Source: Oscillospiraceae bacterium (GTDB taxonomy: Bacteria; Bacillota; Clostridia; Oscillospirales; QAMX01). Taken from it: 64,000 bases of DNA. Shown here in pieces: positions 24,926 through 34,412 of this stretch (its first letter is position 1; every line of letters starts with the position of its first letter). The translations under genes were made by a program, and so were the position numbers. The notes beneath the pieces were generated by a model that was not told the DNA's origin, did no database searches, and saw only the letters and a list, made by a program, of their open reading frames with translations. The stretch spans positions 161,944-225,943 of the forward strand of contig SVLQ01000003.1 of NCBI GenBank assembly GCA_015067825.1, given 5' to 3'.

Positions 24926-24961
24926 ACAAAAAAACCTCAACAATTGAAAGGAGTTTGGAAT

Positions 24962-27595
24962 ATGGCAAAAGAACTGGAAAAAGTCTACAATCCTGCCGAC
25001 GTTGAAGACAGGATATACCAAATGTGGGTCGAGAACGGCTGCTTCAACGCCGAAGTCGACGAGAAGAAACCGCCTTACTGCATCGTGATCCCGCCCCCCA
25101 ACGTTACGGGTCAGCTGCACATGGGCCACGCGATGGACGAGACACTGCAGGATATCCTAATCCGCACCAAGCGTATGCAGGGCTATTCCGCGCTTTGGCT
25201 GCCGGGCACCGACCATGCCGGTATCGCCACGCAGATCAAGGTCGAAGAAAACCTCAGAAAAACGAGCGGCAAGACCCGTTACGACTACGGCAGAGATGCC
25301 TTTATCGATCTCGTCTGGGATTGGAAGCGCGAATACGGCAGCCGCATCATCAACCAGCTCAAAAAGCTCGGTGCCTCTTGTGACTGGCGCAGAGAACGCT
25401 TCACGATGGACGAAGGCTGCTCCAAGGCCGTCCGCGAAGTGTTTGTCCGCCTGTGGGAAAAGGGTCTCATCTACCGCGGCAACCGCATTATCAACTGGTG
25501 CCCCAACTGCACGACGGCTCTCTCCGACGCCGAAGTCGAATACAGCGAACAGAACGGCCATTTCTGGCATATCCGCTATCCGTTTGCCGACGGCAGCGGC
25601 TATCTGACGATCGCCACGACCCGTCCGGAAACACTGCTGGGCGATACCGCAGTCGCGGTCAACCCGGAAGACGAACGCTACACCGATATCGTCGGTAAAA
25701 ATCTCATCCTGCCGCTCGTCGGCCGTGAGATCCCGGTCATCGCCGACGAATACGTCGACCGCGAATTCGGTACGGGCTGCGTGAAGATCACGCCGTGCCA
25801 CGACCCCAACGACTTCGAAGTCGGCAAACGCCACAACCTGCCGGAGATCCTTGTCCTCGACGACGATGCCAAGGTCATCAACGGCGGTGTCTACAACGGC
25901 CTCGATCGCTACGAAGCGCGCAAACGCATCGTTGCCGATCTCGAAGCGGCCGGCCTGCTCGAACGCATCGAAGCCCACGCCCATAACGTCGGTTCCTGCT
26001 ACCGCTGCGGCACGACGGTCGAACCCATTGCCTCGAAGCAGTGGTTTGTCAAAATGAAGCCGCTGGCGGAAGATGCGATCAAGGTCGTCAAAGACGGCAA
26101 GATCGAATTCGTGCCGGAACGCTTCAACAAAACCTACATGAACTGGATGGAAAACGTCCGCGACTGGTGTATCTCCCGTCAGCTTTGGTGGGGTCACCGC
26201 ATCCCGGCGTGGTACTGCGCCGACTGCGGCGAGACCATCGTCGCTCGCGAAACGCCGACCGTCTGTCCGAAGTGCGGCTGCACGCACCTCACGCAGGACG
26301 AAGACGTCCTCGATACCTGGTTCTCCTCGGCTCTTTGGCCGTTTGCCACGCTCGGCTGGCCGGAAAAGACGCCGGAACTCGACTACTTCTACCCGACGAG
26401 CACGCTTGTCACCGGCTACGACATCATCTTCTTCTGGGTCGCGCGTATGATCTTCTCCGGCATGGAGCATATGGGCAAAGAACCGTTCAAGACGGTGTTC
26501 TTCCACGGTCTCGTCCGCGATGCACAGGGCCGCAAGATGTCTAAGTCGCTTGGCAACGGCATCGACCCGCTGGAGATCATCAGCCAGTACGGCGCCGACG
26601 CGCTGCGCTTCACGCTCGTCACCGGTATCAGCCCGGGCAACGACACGCGCTTCACGATCGAACGCGTCGAAGCCAGCCGCAACTTTGCCAACAAGCTCTG
26701 GAATGCCACTCGCTTCGTTCTGATGCACACCGGCGATACCGCCTATCCGCTGCCGGAGAATCTGCGCCGCGAAGATAAGTGGATCCTCACCGCTTTGAAT
26801 CAGCTCATCGCCGAAGTCACCGAAAACCTCGACAAATTCGACCTCGGTGTCGCCGCCCAGAAGGTCTATGACTTCGTCTGGGACAGCTTCTGCGACTGGT
26901 ATATCGAGCTGGCCAAGCCGATGCTCTTCGACGGCGGCGAAGCTGCCGATGCCGCCAAGGGTGTTCTGCTCCACGTGCTCGACAAAGTCCTGCGCCTGCT
27001 GCATCCGTTCATGCCGTTCGTCACCGAAGAGATCTACGGCTGCCTGCCGGGTTCGGAAGGCAAGCTGATCACGGCGGAATGGCCGAAAGCCGATCCGTCG
27101 ATGATCTTCGAAGAAGACCGCGTCAAGACCGAACAGATGATGGACGTTATCCGCGCCATCCGCAACCGCCGCGCCGAAATGAACGTTCCGCCGTCCAAAA
27201 AGGCCACGCTGACGGTCATGACCGCCGATAAGGATGCCTACATCCACGGCGAACCCTTCATCTGCAAGCTGGCCTCCGTCTCCGAGATCCGCTTTGCCGA
27301 CGCAAATGACGCGATCGATGAAAAGAAGATGACGCGCATCATCTGCGGCTCGGACAATCTGTTGATCCCGACCGGCGAACTCGTCGACCTTGAAAAGGAA
27401 CTCGCCCGCTTGAAGAAGGAACTTGCGAAGAACGAGACCGAGCTCACCAAGCTCAACGCCAAGCTCGCGAACCTCGGCTTCGTGTCCAAGGCCCCGGCCA
27501 ACGTCGTCGAAGCCGAACAGCGCCGCGCTGTCGCCCTTGCCGAAACGGTCGAAGCTGCCAAGGCTGCCGTTGCCGCACTCGAACAGAACGCGTAA
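24962..27595 (+). CDS. valS: Valine--tRNA ligase
   Basis: 877 residues from the ATG at 24962 ([11 protein letters not shown]), with AAGGAG 8 bases upstream; the track start lies inside the T-box leader and is false. Class I synthetase motifs: [17 protein letters not shown] (HIGH-type) and [11 protein letters not shown] (KMSKS). An editing domain ([19 protein letters not shown]) removes mischarged threonine. The C-terminal coiled-coil tRNA-binding arm is present ([20 protein letters not shown]). Charges tRNA-Val. Expression is under T-box control. Confidence 0.98.
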   Translation: MAKELEKVYNPADVEDRIYQMWVENGCFNAEVDEKKPPYCIVIPPPNVTGQLHMGHAMDETLQDILIRTKRMQGYSALWLPGTDHAGIATQIKVEENLRKTSGKTRYDYGRDAFIDLVWDWKREYGSRIINQLKKLGASCDWRRERFTMDEGCSKAVREVFVRLWEKGLIYRGNRIINWCPNCTTALSDAEVEYSEQNGHFWHIRYPFADGSGYLTIATTRPETLLGDTAVAVNPEDERYTDIVGKNLILPLVGREIPVIADEYVDREFGTGCVKITPCHDPNDFEVGKRHNLPEILVLDDDAKVINGGVYNGLDRYEARKRIVADLEAAGLLERIEAHAHNVGSCYRCGTTVEPIASKQWFVKMKPLAEDAIKVVKDGKIEFVPERFNKTYMNWMENVRDWCISRQLWWGHRIPAWYCADCGETIVARETPTVCPKCGCTHLTQDEDVLDTWFSSALWPFATLGWPEKTPELDYFYPTSTLVTGYDIIFFWVARMIFSGMEHMGKEPFKTVFFHGLVRDAQGRKMSKSLGNGIDPLEIISQYGADALRFTLVTGISPGNDTRFTIERVEASRNFANKLWNATRFVLMHTGDTAYPLPENLRREDKWILTALNQLIAEVTENLDKFDLGVAAQKVYDFVWDSFCDWYIELAKPMLFDGGEAADAAKGVLLHVLDKVLRLLHPFMPFVTEEIYGCLPGSEGKLITAEWPKADPSMIFEEDRVKTEQMMDVIRAIRNRRAEMNVPPSKKATLTVMTADKDAYIHGEPFICKLASVSEIRFADANDAIDEKKMTRIICGSDNLLIPTGELVDLEKELARLKKELAKNETELTKLNAKLANLGFVSKAPANVVEAEQRRAVALAETVEAAKAAVAALEQNA

Positions 27596-27608
27596 CGAAA
27601 CGAACAAC

Positions 27609-27644
27609 AAAAACCGCCGACGGATATTTCTGTCGGCGGTTTTT
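27609..27644 (+). terminator. Terminator after valS
   Basis: AAAAACCGCCGAC pairs with GTCGGCGGTTTTT across a 10-base loop, 14 bases after the valS stop. Confidence 0.92.
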
Positions 27645-27660
27645 CGTATGAATAGGGAAG

Positions 27661-27697
27661 AAATAAAAAAACGCCCGGAGCAAATTGCTCCGGGCGT
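27661..27697 (-). terminator. Terminator after the uracil-type permease gene
   Basis: A 13-base inverted repeat (ACGCCCGGAGCAA) with an A-rich flank that reads as TTTTTTATTT on the minus strand, placing it downstream of the permease gene that ends at 27763. Confidence 0.88.
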
Positions 27698-27762
27698 TCT
27701 GGCGTTCTCTTGTTTGCCGGGGCGTTTGCCTGCGGCGGAGAACGGTCAGTTCGGGGATAAAC

Positions 27763-29205
27763 TTAGATCTTGAAGGTGGAAGCTTCGGGGACTTCTTCTT
27801 CGGTCTTGAACTTGTAGTCGTTGCCCGGCAGGATCGCGTTGAGCAGGATGCCGAGGATCGAAGCGACGGCCAGAGCCGACAGGGTGATGGTGACACTGCC
27901 GATACCGAAGGAGACGGAGCCGAGACCAAGGGCGGCGACCAGGATGACCGCAGCGATGATGAGGTTGCGGCTCTTGGTGAAGTCGACCTTGTTTTCAACG
28001 ATGTTGCGGACACCGACGGCGGAGATCATACCGTAGAGCATGAAGGAGATACCACCGATGATCGCGGTCGGAATCAAGTTGACGAGAGCGGCAAATTTCG
28101 GCGAGAGCGAGAAGATGATCGCAAAGCAGGCAGCGATGCGGACGACCTTCGGGTCGTAAACGCGCGAAAGCGCGAGAACGCCGGTATTTTCGCCGTAGGT
28201 GGTGTTGGCCGGGGCGCCGAGGAGGGCGGCGAGAGCAGTGGCAACGCCGTCACCGATGAGGGTTCTGTGCAGGCCCGGATCTTTGATGTAGTTCTTGCCA
28301 ACGGTGGAGCTGATGGCGGAGATGTCGCCGATGTGTTCCATCATGGTGGCGAGAGCGATCGGCATGATCGCAACGATCGAGCTGATGATCAGCGAAGCAT
28401 TCGACCAGTCAACACCGCCGAAAACGGTCTGTTTGCCAACGATCGGCAGGCCGATCCAGGCAGCGGACTTCAGATTTTCAATGGCGCCGACGCTGAAGAG
28501 CTTGAGGCTTTCGTTGCCGCCGAGAGCAATGTACTGCGAACCGTCGGCAAGGGTGATCGTTTCGCCGAAGCAGATCGCCAGGATCGCGGCGACTGCGCAG
28601 GAACCGAGAACACCAATAAGGATCGGGACGATCTTGGCCATGCCCTTACCCCAAATGTTGAAGACGATGATGATCGCGAGCGCAATGACCGCGAGGAGCC
28701 AGTTGTTCTGGCAGTTGGAAACCGCACTGCCGGCGAGGCCGAGACCGATGGCGATGATGATCGGACCGGTAACGATCGGCGGGAAGAAGCGCATAACTTT
28801 GTTGATGCCGTAGAGCTTGAAGAGGCCGGAGAGAATCAGGTAGACAAGACCGGCGCAGGCGACACCGAGACCGGCGTAGGGGAGGAGCTCGGCGTTGCTC
28901 ATGAAGACACCGTCAACTTCTCTGCCCGCCAGCGGCGCGACAGCGGCGTAACCGCCGAGGAACGCAAACGAAGAACCGAGGAAGGCCGGAACCTTGCCCT
29001 TGGTCACGAGGTGGAAGAAAAGGGTACCGACGCCTGCCATCAGCAGGGTCGTGGCAATGCTCAGGCCGGTGAGCATCGGGACAAGGACGGTTGCGCCGAA
29101 CATGGCGAAAGTGTGCTGAACGCCCAGGACGAGCATTCTCGGGACGCCAAGTTCTCTCGCGTCATAGACAGGGCCGTCAATGACTTTTTTCGGGGAACGT
29201 GCCAT
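27763..29205 (-). CDS. uraA: Uracil/xanthine-type permease (NCS2 family)
   Basis: 480 residues with about 12-14 membrane helices. NCS2 family features: VQHTFAMFGATVLVP near the N-terminus, the substrate-site region MEHIGDISAISSTVG with the conserved Glu and the NTTYGENTGVLALSRVY motif. This last motif is typical of the UraA/PyrP uracil branch. Proton-coupled nucleobase import. Ribosome binding site AGAGG, a little distant. It lies downstream of the AzgA-like permease, separated by a perfect hairpin (29237-29267). Confidence 0.9.
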   Translation of the reverse strand: MARSPKKVIDGPVYDARELGVPRMLVLGVQHTFAMFGATVLVPMLTGLSIATTLLMAGVGTLFFHLVTKGKVPAFLGSSFAFLGGYAAVAPLAGREVDGVFMSNAELLPYAGLGVACAGLVYLILSGLFKLYGINKVMRFFPPIVTGPIIIAIGLGLAGSAVSNCQNNWLLAVIALAIIIVFNIWGKGMAKIVPILIGVLGSCAVAAILAICFGETITLADGSQYIALGGNESLKLFSVGAIENLKSAAWIGLPIVGKQTVFGGVDWSNASLIISSIVAIMPIALATMMEHIGDISAISSTVGKNYIKDPGLHRTLIGDGVATALAALLGAPANTTYGENTGVLALSRVYDPKVVRIAACFAIIFSLSPKFAALVNLIPTAIIGGISFMLYGMISAVGVRNIVENKVDFTKSRNLIIAAVILVAALGLGSVSFGIGSVTITLSALAVASILGILLNAILPGNDYKFKTEEEVPEASTFKI

Positions 29206-29236
29206 TGGGGATCAATCCTCTCTTTTGTTTTTTGTA

Positions 29237-29267
29237 TATAAGGCGCGCCACAAAGGCGCGCCTTATA
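29237..29267. repeat. Perfect 13-bp hairpin between two permease genes
   Basis: TATAAGGCGCGCC and its exact complement separated by ACAAA. It lies in the 86-base gap between the two nucleobase permease genes. No T-run follows on either strand, so it is not a normal terminator. It could be a processing or mRNA-stabilising hairpin that sets different expression of the two genes. Confidence 0.8.
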
Positions 29268-29291
29268 AGTTACGGTGTTAAAATGTTGCTC

Positions 29292-30632
29292 TTACAGAAC
29301 GTAGCTCAGAACGTAGAGGCCGATGAAGAGCAGGGAGATGATGTAGACGAGAACCGGAACTTCCTTGGCTTTGCCGCGGCAGATCTTGATGATCGAGTAG
29401 AAGATGAAGCCAATACCGATACCGTCGGAGATGCTGTAGGAGAAAGCCATCAGGACGATCGTCAGGAAGGCCGGGATCGCTTCTTCGAGATCGCTCCAGT
29501 TGATTCTGGCAGCACCGGCGAGCATGAAGACGCCGACGATGATCAGAGCCGGGGCAGTCGCGGCGGTCGGGATGATACCGGCGACCGGGGCGAGGAAGCA
29601 GGCCAGCAGGAAGAGAACGCCGGTAACAATAGAGGCGAGACCCGTGCGGGCGCCTTCGGAGATACCGGTCGAGGATTCGACGAAGGTGGTAACGGTCGAG
29701 GTACCGAGCGCAGCACCAGCACAGGTGCCGATCGCGTCGGCGATCATGGCGCGGTCGCCGCCCGGGAGTCTGCCCTTTTCATCGAGCAGGCCGCAGTTGG
29801 TGGCAGTGCCGATGAGGGTGCCGGCGGTGTCGAAGCAGTCAACGATGAAGAAGCTGACGACAGCCGTGATCAGAGAGAGCAGGCCACCTTCAACCGACAA
29901 CAGACCGGCGAAGTCCATTTTAAACGCGGTTTCGCCGAGCGTAGAAAGGCTGATGGATTCCCAAGCAAAGGTTGTCTGGCCCATGGGGATACCGATGATG
30001 GTGGTGATGATGATACCGATGAAGATCGCGCCCTTGACTTTCCAAACGAGGAGCAGGGCAGTGATCAGCAGGCCGATGAGGGCGAGCAGCGGGGTACCGT
30101 TGAGGATGTTGCCGAGGTCAGAGTAGTCGGTGCCGACAACAACGCCGTCAACAACGGTGTCACCGAACAGCTTGACGATGTCAGCGTTCAGGAGACCGAT
30201 GAAGGTGATGAACAGACCGATACCGGCGGAGATGGCGCTCTTGAGGAAGGCCGGGACCGATTCGATGAGCTTGGAGCGCAGCGGGCTGAGGGTGAGGACG
30301 AGGAAGAGGATACCGGAGATGAAAACGATCGCCAGACCCTGCTGCCAGGTGTAGCCCATGCCGAAGCAGATGGTGTAGGTGAAGAAAGCGTTGAGACCCA
30401 TACCCGGAGCCTGAGCAAACGGAACGTTAGCGAGGAACGCGGTAAGGATCGTGCCGATCGCGGCGGAGAGACAGGTGGCGAGCATGACGGCCGTGAAGTT
30501 CATGCCGGCCTGCGAGAGGTAGCTGGGGTTCACGAAGATGATGTAGGCCATGGCGAAGAACGTGACGATACCGCCGATGACCTCTGTGCGGATATTCGAT
30601 CCGCGCTCTTTGATTTTGAACAACTTTTCCAC
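29292..30632 (-). CDS. Guanine/hypoxanthine-type permease (AzgA-like NCS2)
   Basis: 446 residues from a GTG at 30632 that has TGGAGG 6 bases upstream; the track's longer start adds promoter sequence. Twelve or more membrane helices. AzgA-branch motifs: FAMAYIIFVNPSYLSQAGM, FAQAPGMGLNAFFTYT, FDTAGTLIGTA and TSTVTTFVESSTGISEGARTG. Imports hypoxanthine, guanine or adenine by proton symport. Sits upstream of the uracil-type permease on the same strand; pairs logically with adenine deaminase at 21544. Confidence 0.93.
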   Translation of the reverse strand: MEKLFKIKERGSNIRTEVIGGIVTFFAMAYIIFVNPSYLSQAGMNFTAVMLATCLSAAIGTILTAFLANVPFAQAPGMGLNAFFTYTICFGMGYTWQQGLAIVFISGILFLVLTLSPLRSKLIESVPAFLKSAISAGIGLFITFIGLLNADIVKLFGDTVVDGVVVGTDYSDLGNILNGTPLLALIGLLITALLLVWKVKGAIFIGIIITTIIGIPMGQTTFAWESISLSTLGETAFKMDFAGLLSVEGGLLSLITAVVSFFIVDCFDTAGTLIGTATNCGLLDEKGRLPGGDRAMIADAIGTCAGAALGTSTVTTFVESSTGISEGARTGLASIVTGVLFLLACFLAPVAGIIPTAATAPALIIVGVFMLAGAARINWSDLEEAIPAFLTIVLMAFSYSISDGIGIGFIFYSIIKICRGKAKEVPVLVYIISLLFIGLYVLSYVL

Positions 30633-30650
30633 AAAAATCCTCCATTCAGT

Positions 30651-30685
30651 TTTTTTGGTAAGTTTAATATAATTATACCAAAAAA
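30651..30685 (-). promoter_or_regulatory. Promoter region with inverted repeat for the permease pair
   Basis: On the minus strand a TATAAT (30672-30677) lies 40 bases before the GTG start. It is bracketed by an inverted repeat TTTTTTGGTA / TACCAAAAAA (30651-30660 and 30676-30685, 15 bases apart), suggesting an operator. The -35 element is weak (TGGCAT at 30695-30700). Confidence 0.55.
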
Positions 30686-30809
30686 AGTTTACAAATGCCA
30701 TTGTCGAAATGATGTTAATATGCGGAAAAATGCCGTCGAAATGTGACGGTTTTTGTGGAAAGTCAACATGTAAACTGTTTGTAAACAAAAAGGGTACGAA
30801 TTGTCCTCC

Positions 30810-31145
30810 CTAAAACACGACGATCGTGATCCCATTGTTGTATTTTTCGAGGTCTTTGTCGCGGGTGACCTCCGGGCAGCGGGCAATCAGCGCACGGGTA
30901 CTTTCCTCAAAAATCGAGAATTCCTCGCCGCGGACGTAGAATTTGATCGTACCCTTTTTGCGGCACTCATCTAAGTGGCGGCGCACCTCCGTACGGATCT
31001 TTCCGCCTTTGCCGGAGGAACCGTAGCCGTGGATCAGCTTGATCACGCGGGTGCGCAGGGCGCGTTGGGTTGAGAGGATTGAGGTTAGGCGGCGGATCGC
31101 GTCGGCGGCGGTCGGCATACCGGCTTCCAGGTTGAATTCGGTCAT
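30810..31145 (-). CDS. Smr domain protein
   Basis: 111 residues from the ATG at 31145 (MTEFNLEAGMP), which has AGGAGG 4 bases upstream. The Smr signature is RVIKLIHGYGSSGKGGKIRT, the H-G-x-G glycine-rich loop of MutS2/Smr endonuclease domains. It stands alone, without the MutS-type ATPase. Smr domains bind or cut branched DNA, or cut mRNA on collided ribosomes. The family's usual upstream D-L-H motif is not obvious here. Which role applies is unknown. Confidence 0.85.
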   Translation of the reverse strand: MTEFNLEAGMPTAADAIRRLTSILSTQRALRTRVIKLIHGYGSSGKGGKIRTEVRRHLDECRKKGTIKFYVRGEEFSIFEESTRALIARCPEVTRDKDLEKYNNGITIVVF

Positions 31146-31245
31146 AGCTCCTCCTTTTGGAGATTTGGGTGGGGAAGATGTGTGATTACCATATATTATA
31201 CAGAAAAAAACTTTGCAAAGCAACCCGAAATCTCCATGCGGAGAC

Positions 31246-31274
31246 TTGGCGGCATTGACGAAATATGGTATAAT
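31246..31274 (+). promoter_or_regulatory. Promoter for galK and downstream genes
   Basis: TTGGCG (31246-31251), 17 bases, TATAAT (31269-31274), 52 bases before galK. Confidence 0.7.
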
Positions 31275-31325
31275 ATAATAGTACAGTTACGTACAAACGA
31301 AATTGAACACGGAGAGTGCTTTCTT

Positions 31326-32507
31326 ATGGAACATACGACCTATCAGCGCTTGCTGGAAAAATTTGAATCGCTTTACGGTGCGGGTGAAACGCCCCGTCTC
31401 TTTTTTGCTCCCGGCCGCGTCAATCTGATCGGCGAACATATCGACTATAACGGCGGCTTTGTTTTCCCGGCCGCTCTTACCATCGGCAACTACGTTCTGA
31501 TCCGCGAAAACGGCACCGACCTCGTGCGCATGGCCGCCGACGATCTGCCGGACACCTTCGTCTCCATCGCTATTGCCGATATGGAAAAGATGCGCGGCAA
31601 GGAATGGGGCGCCTACCAGCTGGGTGTGCTCTTTGAACTGGCCCAAAAGGGGATCACGCTCAAGGGCTTCGACATGCTCTTCTACTCGACGCTGCCGTTC
31701 GGCGCCGGCCTTTCGTCCTCCGCTTCGATCGAGGTCGTCACGGGCTTTGCGGTCGAGACCCTCTGCGGCGGTACGCCCGACCTGCGCGAGCTCTCGCTCC
31801 TGACCCAGCGCGCCGAAAACCGCTTCGTCGGCGTCAACTGCGGCATTATGGACCAGTACGCCTGTGCCAACGGCAAACCGGACTGCGGCATCATGCTCGA
31901 CTGCGCAAAGGTCGAAAGCGAGATCGTTCCGCTGAACATGGACGGTTACGCCATCGTCATCGGCAACACCAACAAAAAGCGTTCGCTCGCCGATTCTAAG
32001 TACAACGAACGCCGCAGCGAATGCGACGCCGGTCTGGCCGCGCTGCAGACGCTCAAACCCGAACTGACCGCCCTCTGCGAACTGACCGAGGACGAGCTCA
32101 ATTCGCTGTCGGCGGCAATCACCGACGAGACCGTCTGGAAGCGCGTTCGCCACGCCGTCACCGAAAACGACCGCGTCAAGCGCTCGGCCGAACTGCTGGC
32201 CAAGGGCGACATCGTCGCGTTCGGCAAAATGCTCAACGCCTCGCACGCTTCGCTCAAGGATGACTACGAAGTCACCGGAAAAGAGCTGGACGCCATGAGC
32301 GAATACGCGCAGACGGTCGACGGCTGCATCGGTTCGCGTATGACCGGCGCAGGCTTCGGCGGCTGCACGGTCAGCATCGTCGAAAAGGACAAGGTCGACG
32401 CCTTTATCGCCGACGTTTCCGCCGCCTACGAAAAGGCGACGGGCCTGAAGCCCGAATTCTACGTTTCCGAAGCCGGCGACGGTGTCAGAGAACTGACGAT
32501 CGGCTGA
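31326..32507 (+). CDS. galK: Galactokinase
   Basis: 393 residues from the ATG at 31326 (MEHTTYQRLLEKF), with GGAGAG 9 bases upstream; the longer track start crosses the promoter. GHMP kinase motifs: the galactokinase signature PGRVNLIGEHIDYNGG, the ATP loop LPFGAGLSSSASIE, the catalytic Asp region NCGIMDQYAC and the C-terminal GSRMTGAGFGGC. It phosphorylates galactose to galactose-1-phosphate, the first Leloir step. galT and galE are not adjacent. Galactose could come from the GH27 and GH42-like enzymes in this window. First gene of a co-directed run to 38606. Confidence 0.96.
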   Translation: MEHTTYQRLLEKFESLYGAGETPRLFFAPGRVNLIGEHIDYNGGFVFPAALTIGNYVLIRENGTDLVRMAADDLPDTFVSIAIADMEKMRGKEWGAYQLGVLFELAQKGITLKGFDMLFYSTLPFGAGLSSSASIEVVTGFAVETLCGGTPDLRELSLLTQRAENRFVGVNCGIMDQYACANGKPDCGIMLDCAKVESEIVPLNMDGYAIVIGNTNKKRSLADSKYNERRSECDAGLAALQTLKPELTALCELTEDELNSLSAAITDETVWKRVRHAVTENDRVKRSAELLAKGDIVAFGKMLNASHASLKDDYEVTGKELDAMSEYAQTVDGCIGSRMTGAGFGGCTVSIVEKDKVDAFIADVSAAYEKATGLKPEFYVSEAGDGVRELTIG

Positions 32508-32541
32508 ACTACACTACCGAAACGAAAGGCAGGTTCATAGT

Positions 32542-33117
32542 ATGGGAGAACTGGGCTATATCCGGGACAAACTGGACGTGAAATATCTGATCCTGTTCGT
32601 GATGTCCTGTCTTGATATTCAAGTGACGTTTGACGACGTGGCGGAAATGGCCATGATCGACAACGCGATGACGTATTTCGACGTCTCCGACGCCTTCTAC
32701 GAAATGGTCGAAAGCGGCCACGTTGCTGCCGACGGCAACTACTATAGCATCACCGAGCGCGGCCGTCAGGTGCTGACCGGGTATGAACGCCGCTTGCCGG
32801 CGAGCGTGCGCAGAGATGCGCAGAAAGCTGTTATGAAAACGGTTGCCCGTCTGAAGCGCGACGCGATGATCTCGACCTCTACCAAAGAAGTCGGGCCGGA
32901 CAATTTTGTCGTTACGCTGAAGATGAGCGACAGCGTCGGTGAACTGATCAGCCTGGATATGATGGTGGTCAACAAACGTCTGGCACTGCTGCTTGAAGGC
33001 AATTTCAAGGCCAACGCCGAAGTCATCTACAATGAGATCCTCAATGCTGTCATGCGGGATTATTCGCAGACGGTTCAGCCGACTGCGGAACCGGAACGCC
33101 CGGCTGACGATCGCTGA
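32542..33117 (+). CDS. DUF4364 family protein (winged-helix-like)
   Basis: 191 residues. The N-terminus (GYIRDKLDVKYLILFVMSCL) and a short winged-helix-like region (FYEMVESGHVAADGNYYSITERGRQVL) match the DUF4364 family of Clostridia, predicted DNA-binding proteins of unknown target. It lies 34 bases after galK and 23 bases before the DUF3048 lipoprotein. Confidence 0.85.
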   Translation: MGELGYIRDKLDVKYLILFVMSCLDIQVTFDDVAEMAMIDNAMTYFDVSDAFYEMVESGHVAADGNYYSITERGRQVLTGYERRLPASVRRDAQKAVMKTVARLKRDAMISTSTKEVGPDNFVVTLKMSDSVGELISLDMMVVNKRLALLLEGNFKANAEVIYNEILNAVMRDYSQTVQPTAEPERPADDR

Positions 33118-33140
33118 TAAGCAAAAGATTGGAGATTCCT

Positions 33141-34382
33141 ATGCTGAGAAAGTTTTTGGCGCAATCCCGTGTGACCGTTGTACTGCTGCTTGTGCTGGCA
33201 TCACTGCTGACAGCCTGCGGTGGCGGAGAACCCGCCGTGACCACAACGGCAACTCCGGCCGCAACGACCGGAACCACCACTACCGCTGCCACGACCACTG
33301 CCGCAACCACCACACCTGCGACCACAACGGTTCCGCCGACAACGCTGCCGACTGGAACGCTTTCGCAGAACACGGCCGTGATCGTCACCCAAACGACAAC
33401 TCCGCCGGAAACGACGACGGTTGTGACAACGCCGGAGCCGGTGCCTTCCAATGTCAACTTCCTGACCGGTCTGCCGCTGGAGGATCTCTCCGTTAATCAG
33501 GCGCGTCCGGTTGCCATAGTCTTTAACAATCTGCGCATCGCGCTGCCCCAGCACGGGATTGCTGCCGCCGATATCGTGTTTGAGGTCGAGGCCGAAGGCG
33601 GCATCACACGCCTTGTCGCGGTTTATTCCGATATCGCCTCTGCCGGTACGATTGGTTCGGTGCGTTCTGCCCGCCCGGTCATGATCAACCTTGCGATGGG
33701 TCTTGACTGTGTGTTTGTGCACTCCGGCGGTTCGCCCCAAGCCTATACCGATCTGAAAAAATACGGTGTGACCGACATCGACGGTCTCTATGACCCGGGT
33801 ATTGTATTTTACCGCGATTCGCTCCGCGAGAGCTCCATGGGCTACGAACACGCTCTGATGACCACTGGCACGCGTCTGGAAAACCAGCTCAACAAATTTG
33901 CCTCGTCGGGCAAGCGTGTGACCCTAAAAGACGGCTATACTGCGCCGTTTGCGTTCTACGATGCCTCCACTGTGCCCAACGGTGCAACTGCGGCAGCGAA
34001 AGTTACGACAAAATACGGCTCCTACCAGCCGTTCTTCCGCTATGATGAGGCTTCCGGCAACTATCAGCGGTATCAGTACGGCGCACGCCATATCGACAAC
34101 AACGGCGGCGAACAGCTTTCCTTTAAAAATGTCATCGTTTTGTCGGTTCCCTCGCATGTGATCTCCGGCGATACGGCCGGTCGTCGCCAGTTCAGCGATG
34201 TCGGCTCCGGTATCGGCATCTATGCGACCAACGGTGTTTCGATCCCGATTCAGTGGTCGAAAGCCAGCGCTTCCGCACCGCTCGTGCTGACGACCGCAAG
34301 CGGCGAAACGCTCAAGCTGAACCCGGGCAAAACCTTTATTTCCTATGTCAACGGCGAAAACAATATCGTTGTCGGCAACTGA
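33141..34382 (+). CDS. DUF3048 family lipoprotein (YerB-like)
   Basis: 413 residues from the ATG at 33141 (MLRKFLAQSR), with GGAG 6 bases upstream. The signal peptide ends in the lipobox LLTACGGG. Residues about 30-105 are a Thr/Pro-rich linker. The DUF3048 domains follow: FLTGLPLEDLSVNQARPVAIVFNN, FEVEAEGGITRLVAVY, GSVRSARP and FVHSGGSPQAY. The fold has been compared with cell-wall-binding or periplasmic-type proteins, but no reaction is established. Located at the outer face of the membrane. Confidence 0.9.
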   Translation: MLRKFLAQSRVTVVLLLVLASLLTACGGGEPAVTTTATPAATTGTTTTAATTTAATTTPATTTVPPTTLPTGTLSQNTAVIVTQTTTPPETTTVVTTPEPVPSNVNFLTGLPLEDLSVNQARPVAIVFNNLRIALPQHGIAAADIVFEVEAEGGITRLVAVYSDIASAGTIGSVRSARPVMINLAMGLDCVFVHSGGSPQAYTDLKKYGVTDIDGLYDPGIVFYRDSLRESSMGYEHALMTTGTRLENQLNKFASSGKRVTLKDGYTAPFAFYDASTVPNGATAAAKVTTKYGSYQPFFRYDEASGNYQRYQYGARHIDNNGGEQLSFKNVIVLSVPSHVISGDTAGRRQFSDVGSGIGIYATNGVSIPIQWSKASASAPLVLTTASGETLKLNPGKTFISYVNGENNIVVGN

Positions 34383-34412
34383 TTCCATACAGATTTGTGA
34401 GGACAAACGCTT

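Noticed and set aside
24827-24961. Track extension of valS to 24827
   Set aside because: It runs through the T-box antiterminator and terminator; the ATG at 24962 with AAGGAG is the true start.
25157-27610. 817-codon minus-strand ORF opposite valS
   Set aside because: It is the exact antisense shadow of valS, lacks a ribosome binding site and known motifs, and results from the codon bias (GC-rich third positions) of valS.
27685-30746. Two long plus-strand ORFs (518 and 515 codons) opposite the permeases
   Set aside because: Asp/Gly/Arg-rich shadows of hydrophobic membrane proteins read on the other strand; no supporting start signals.
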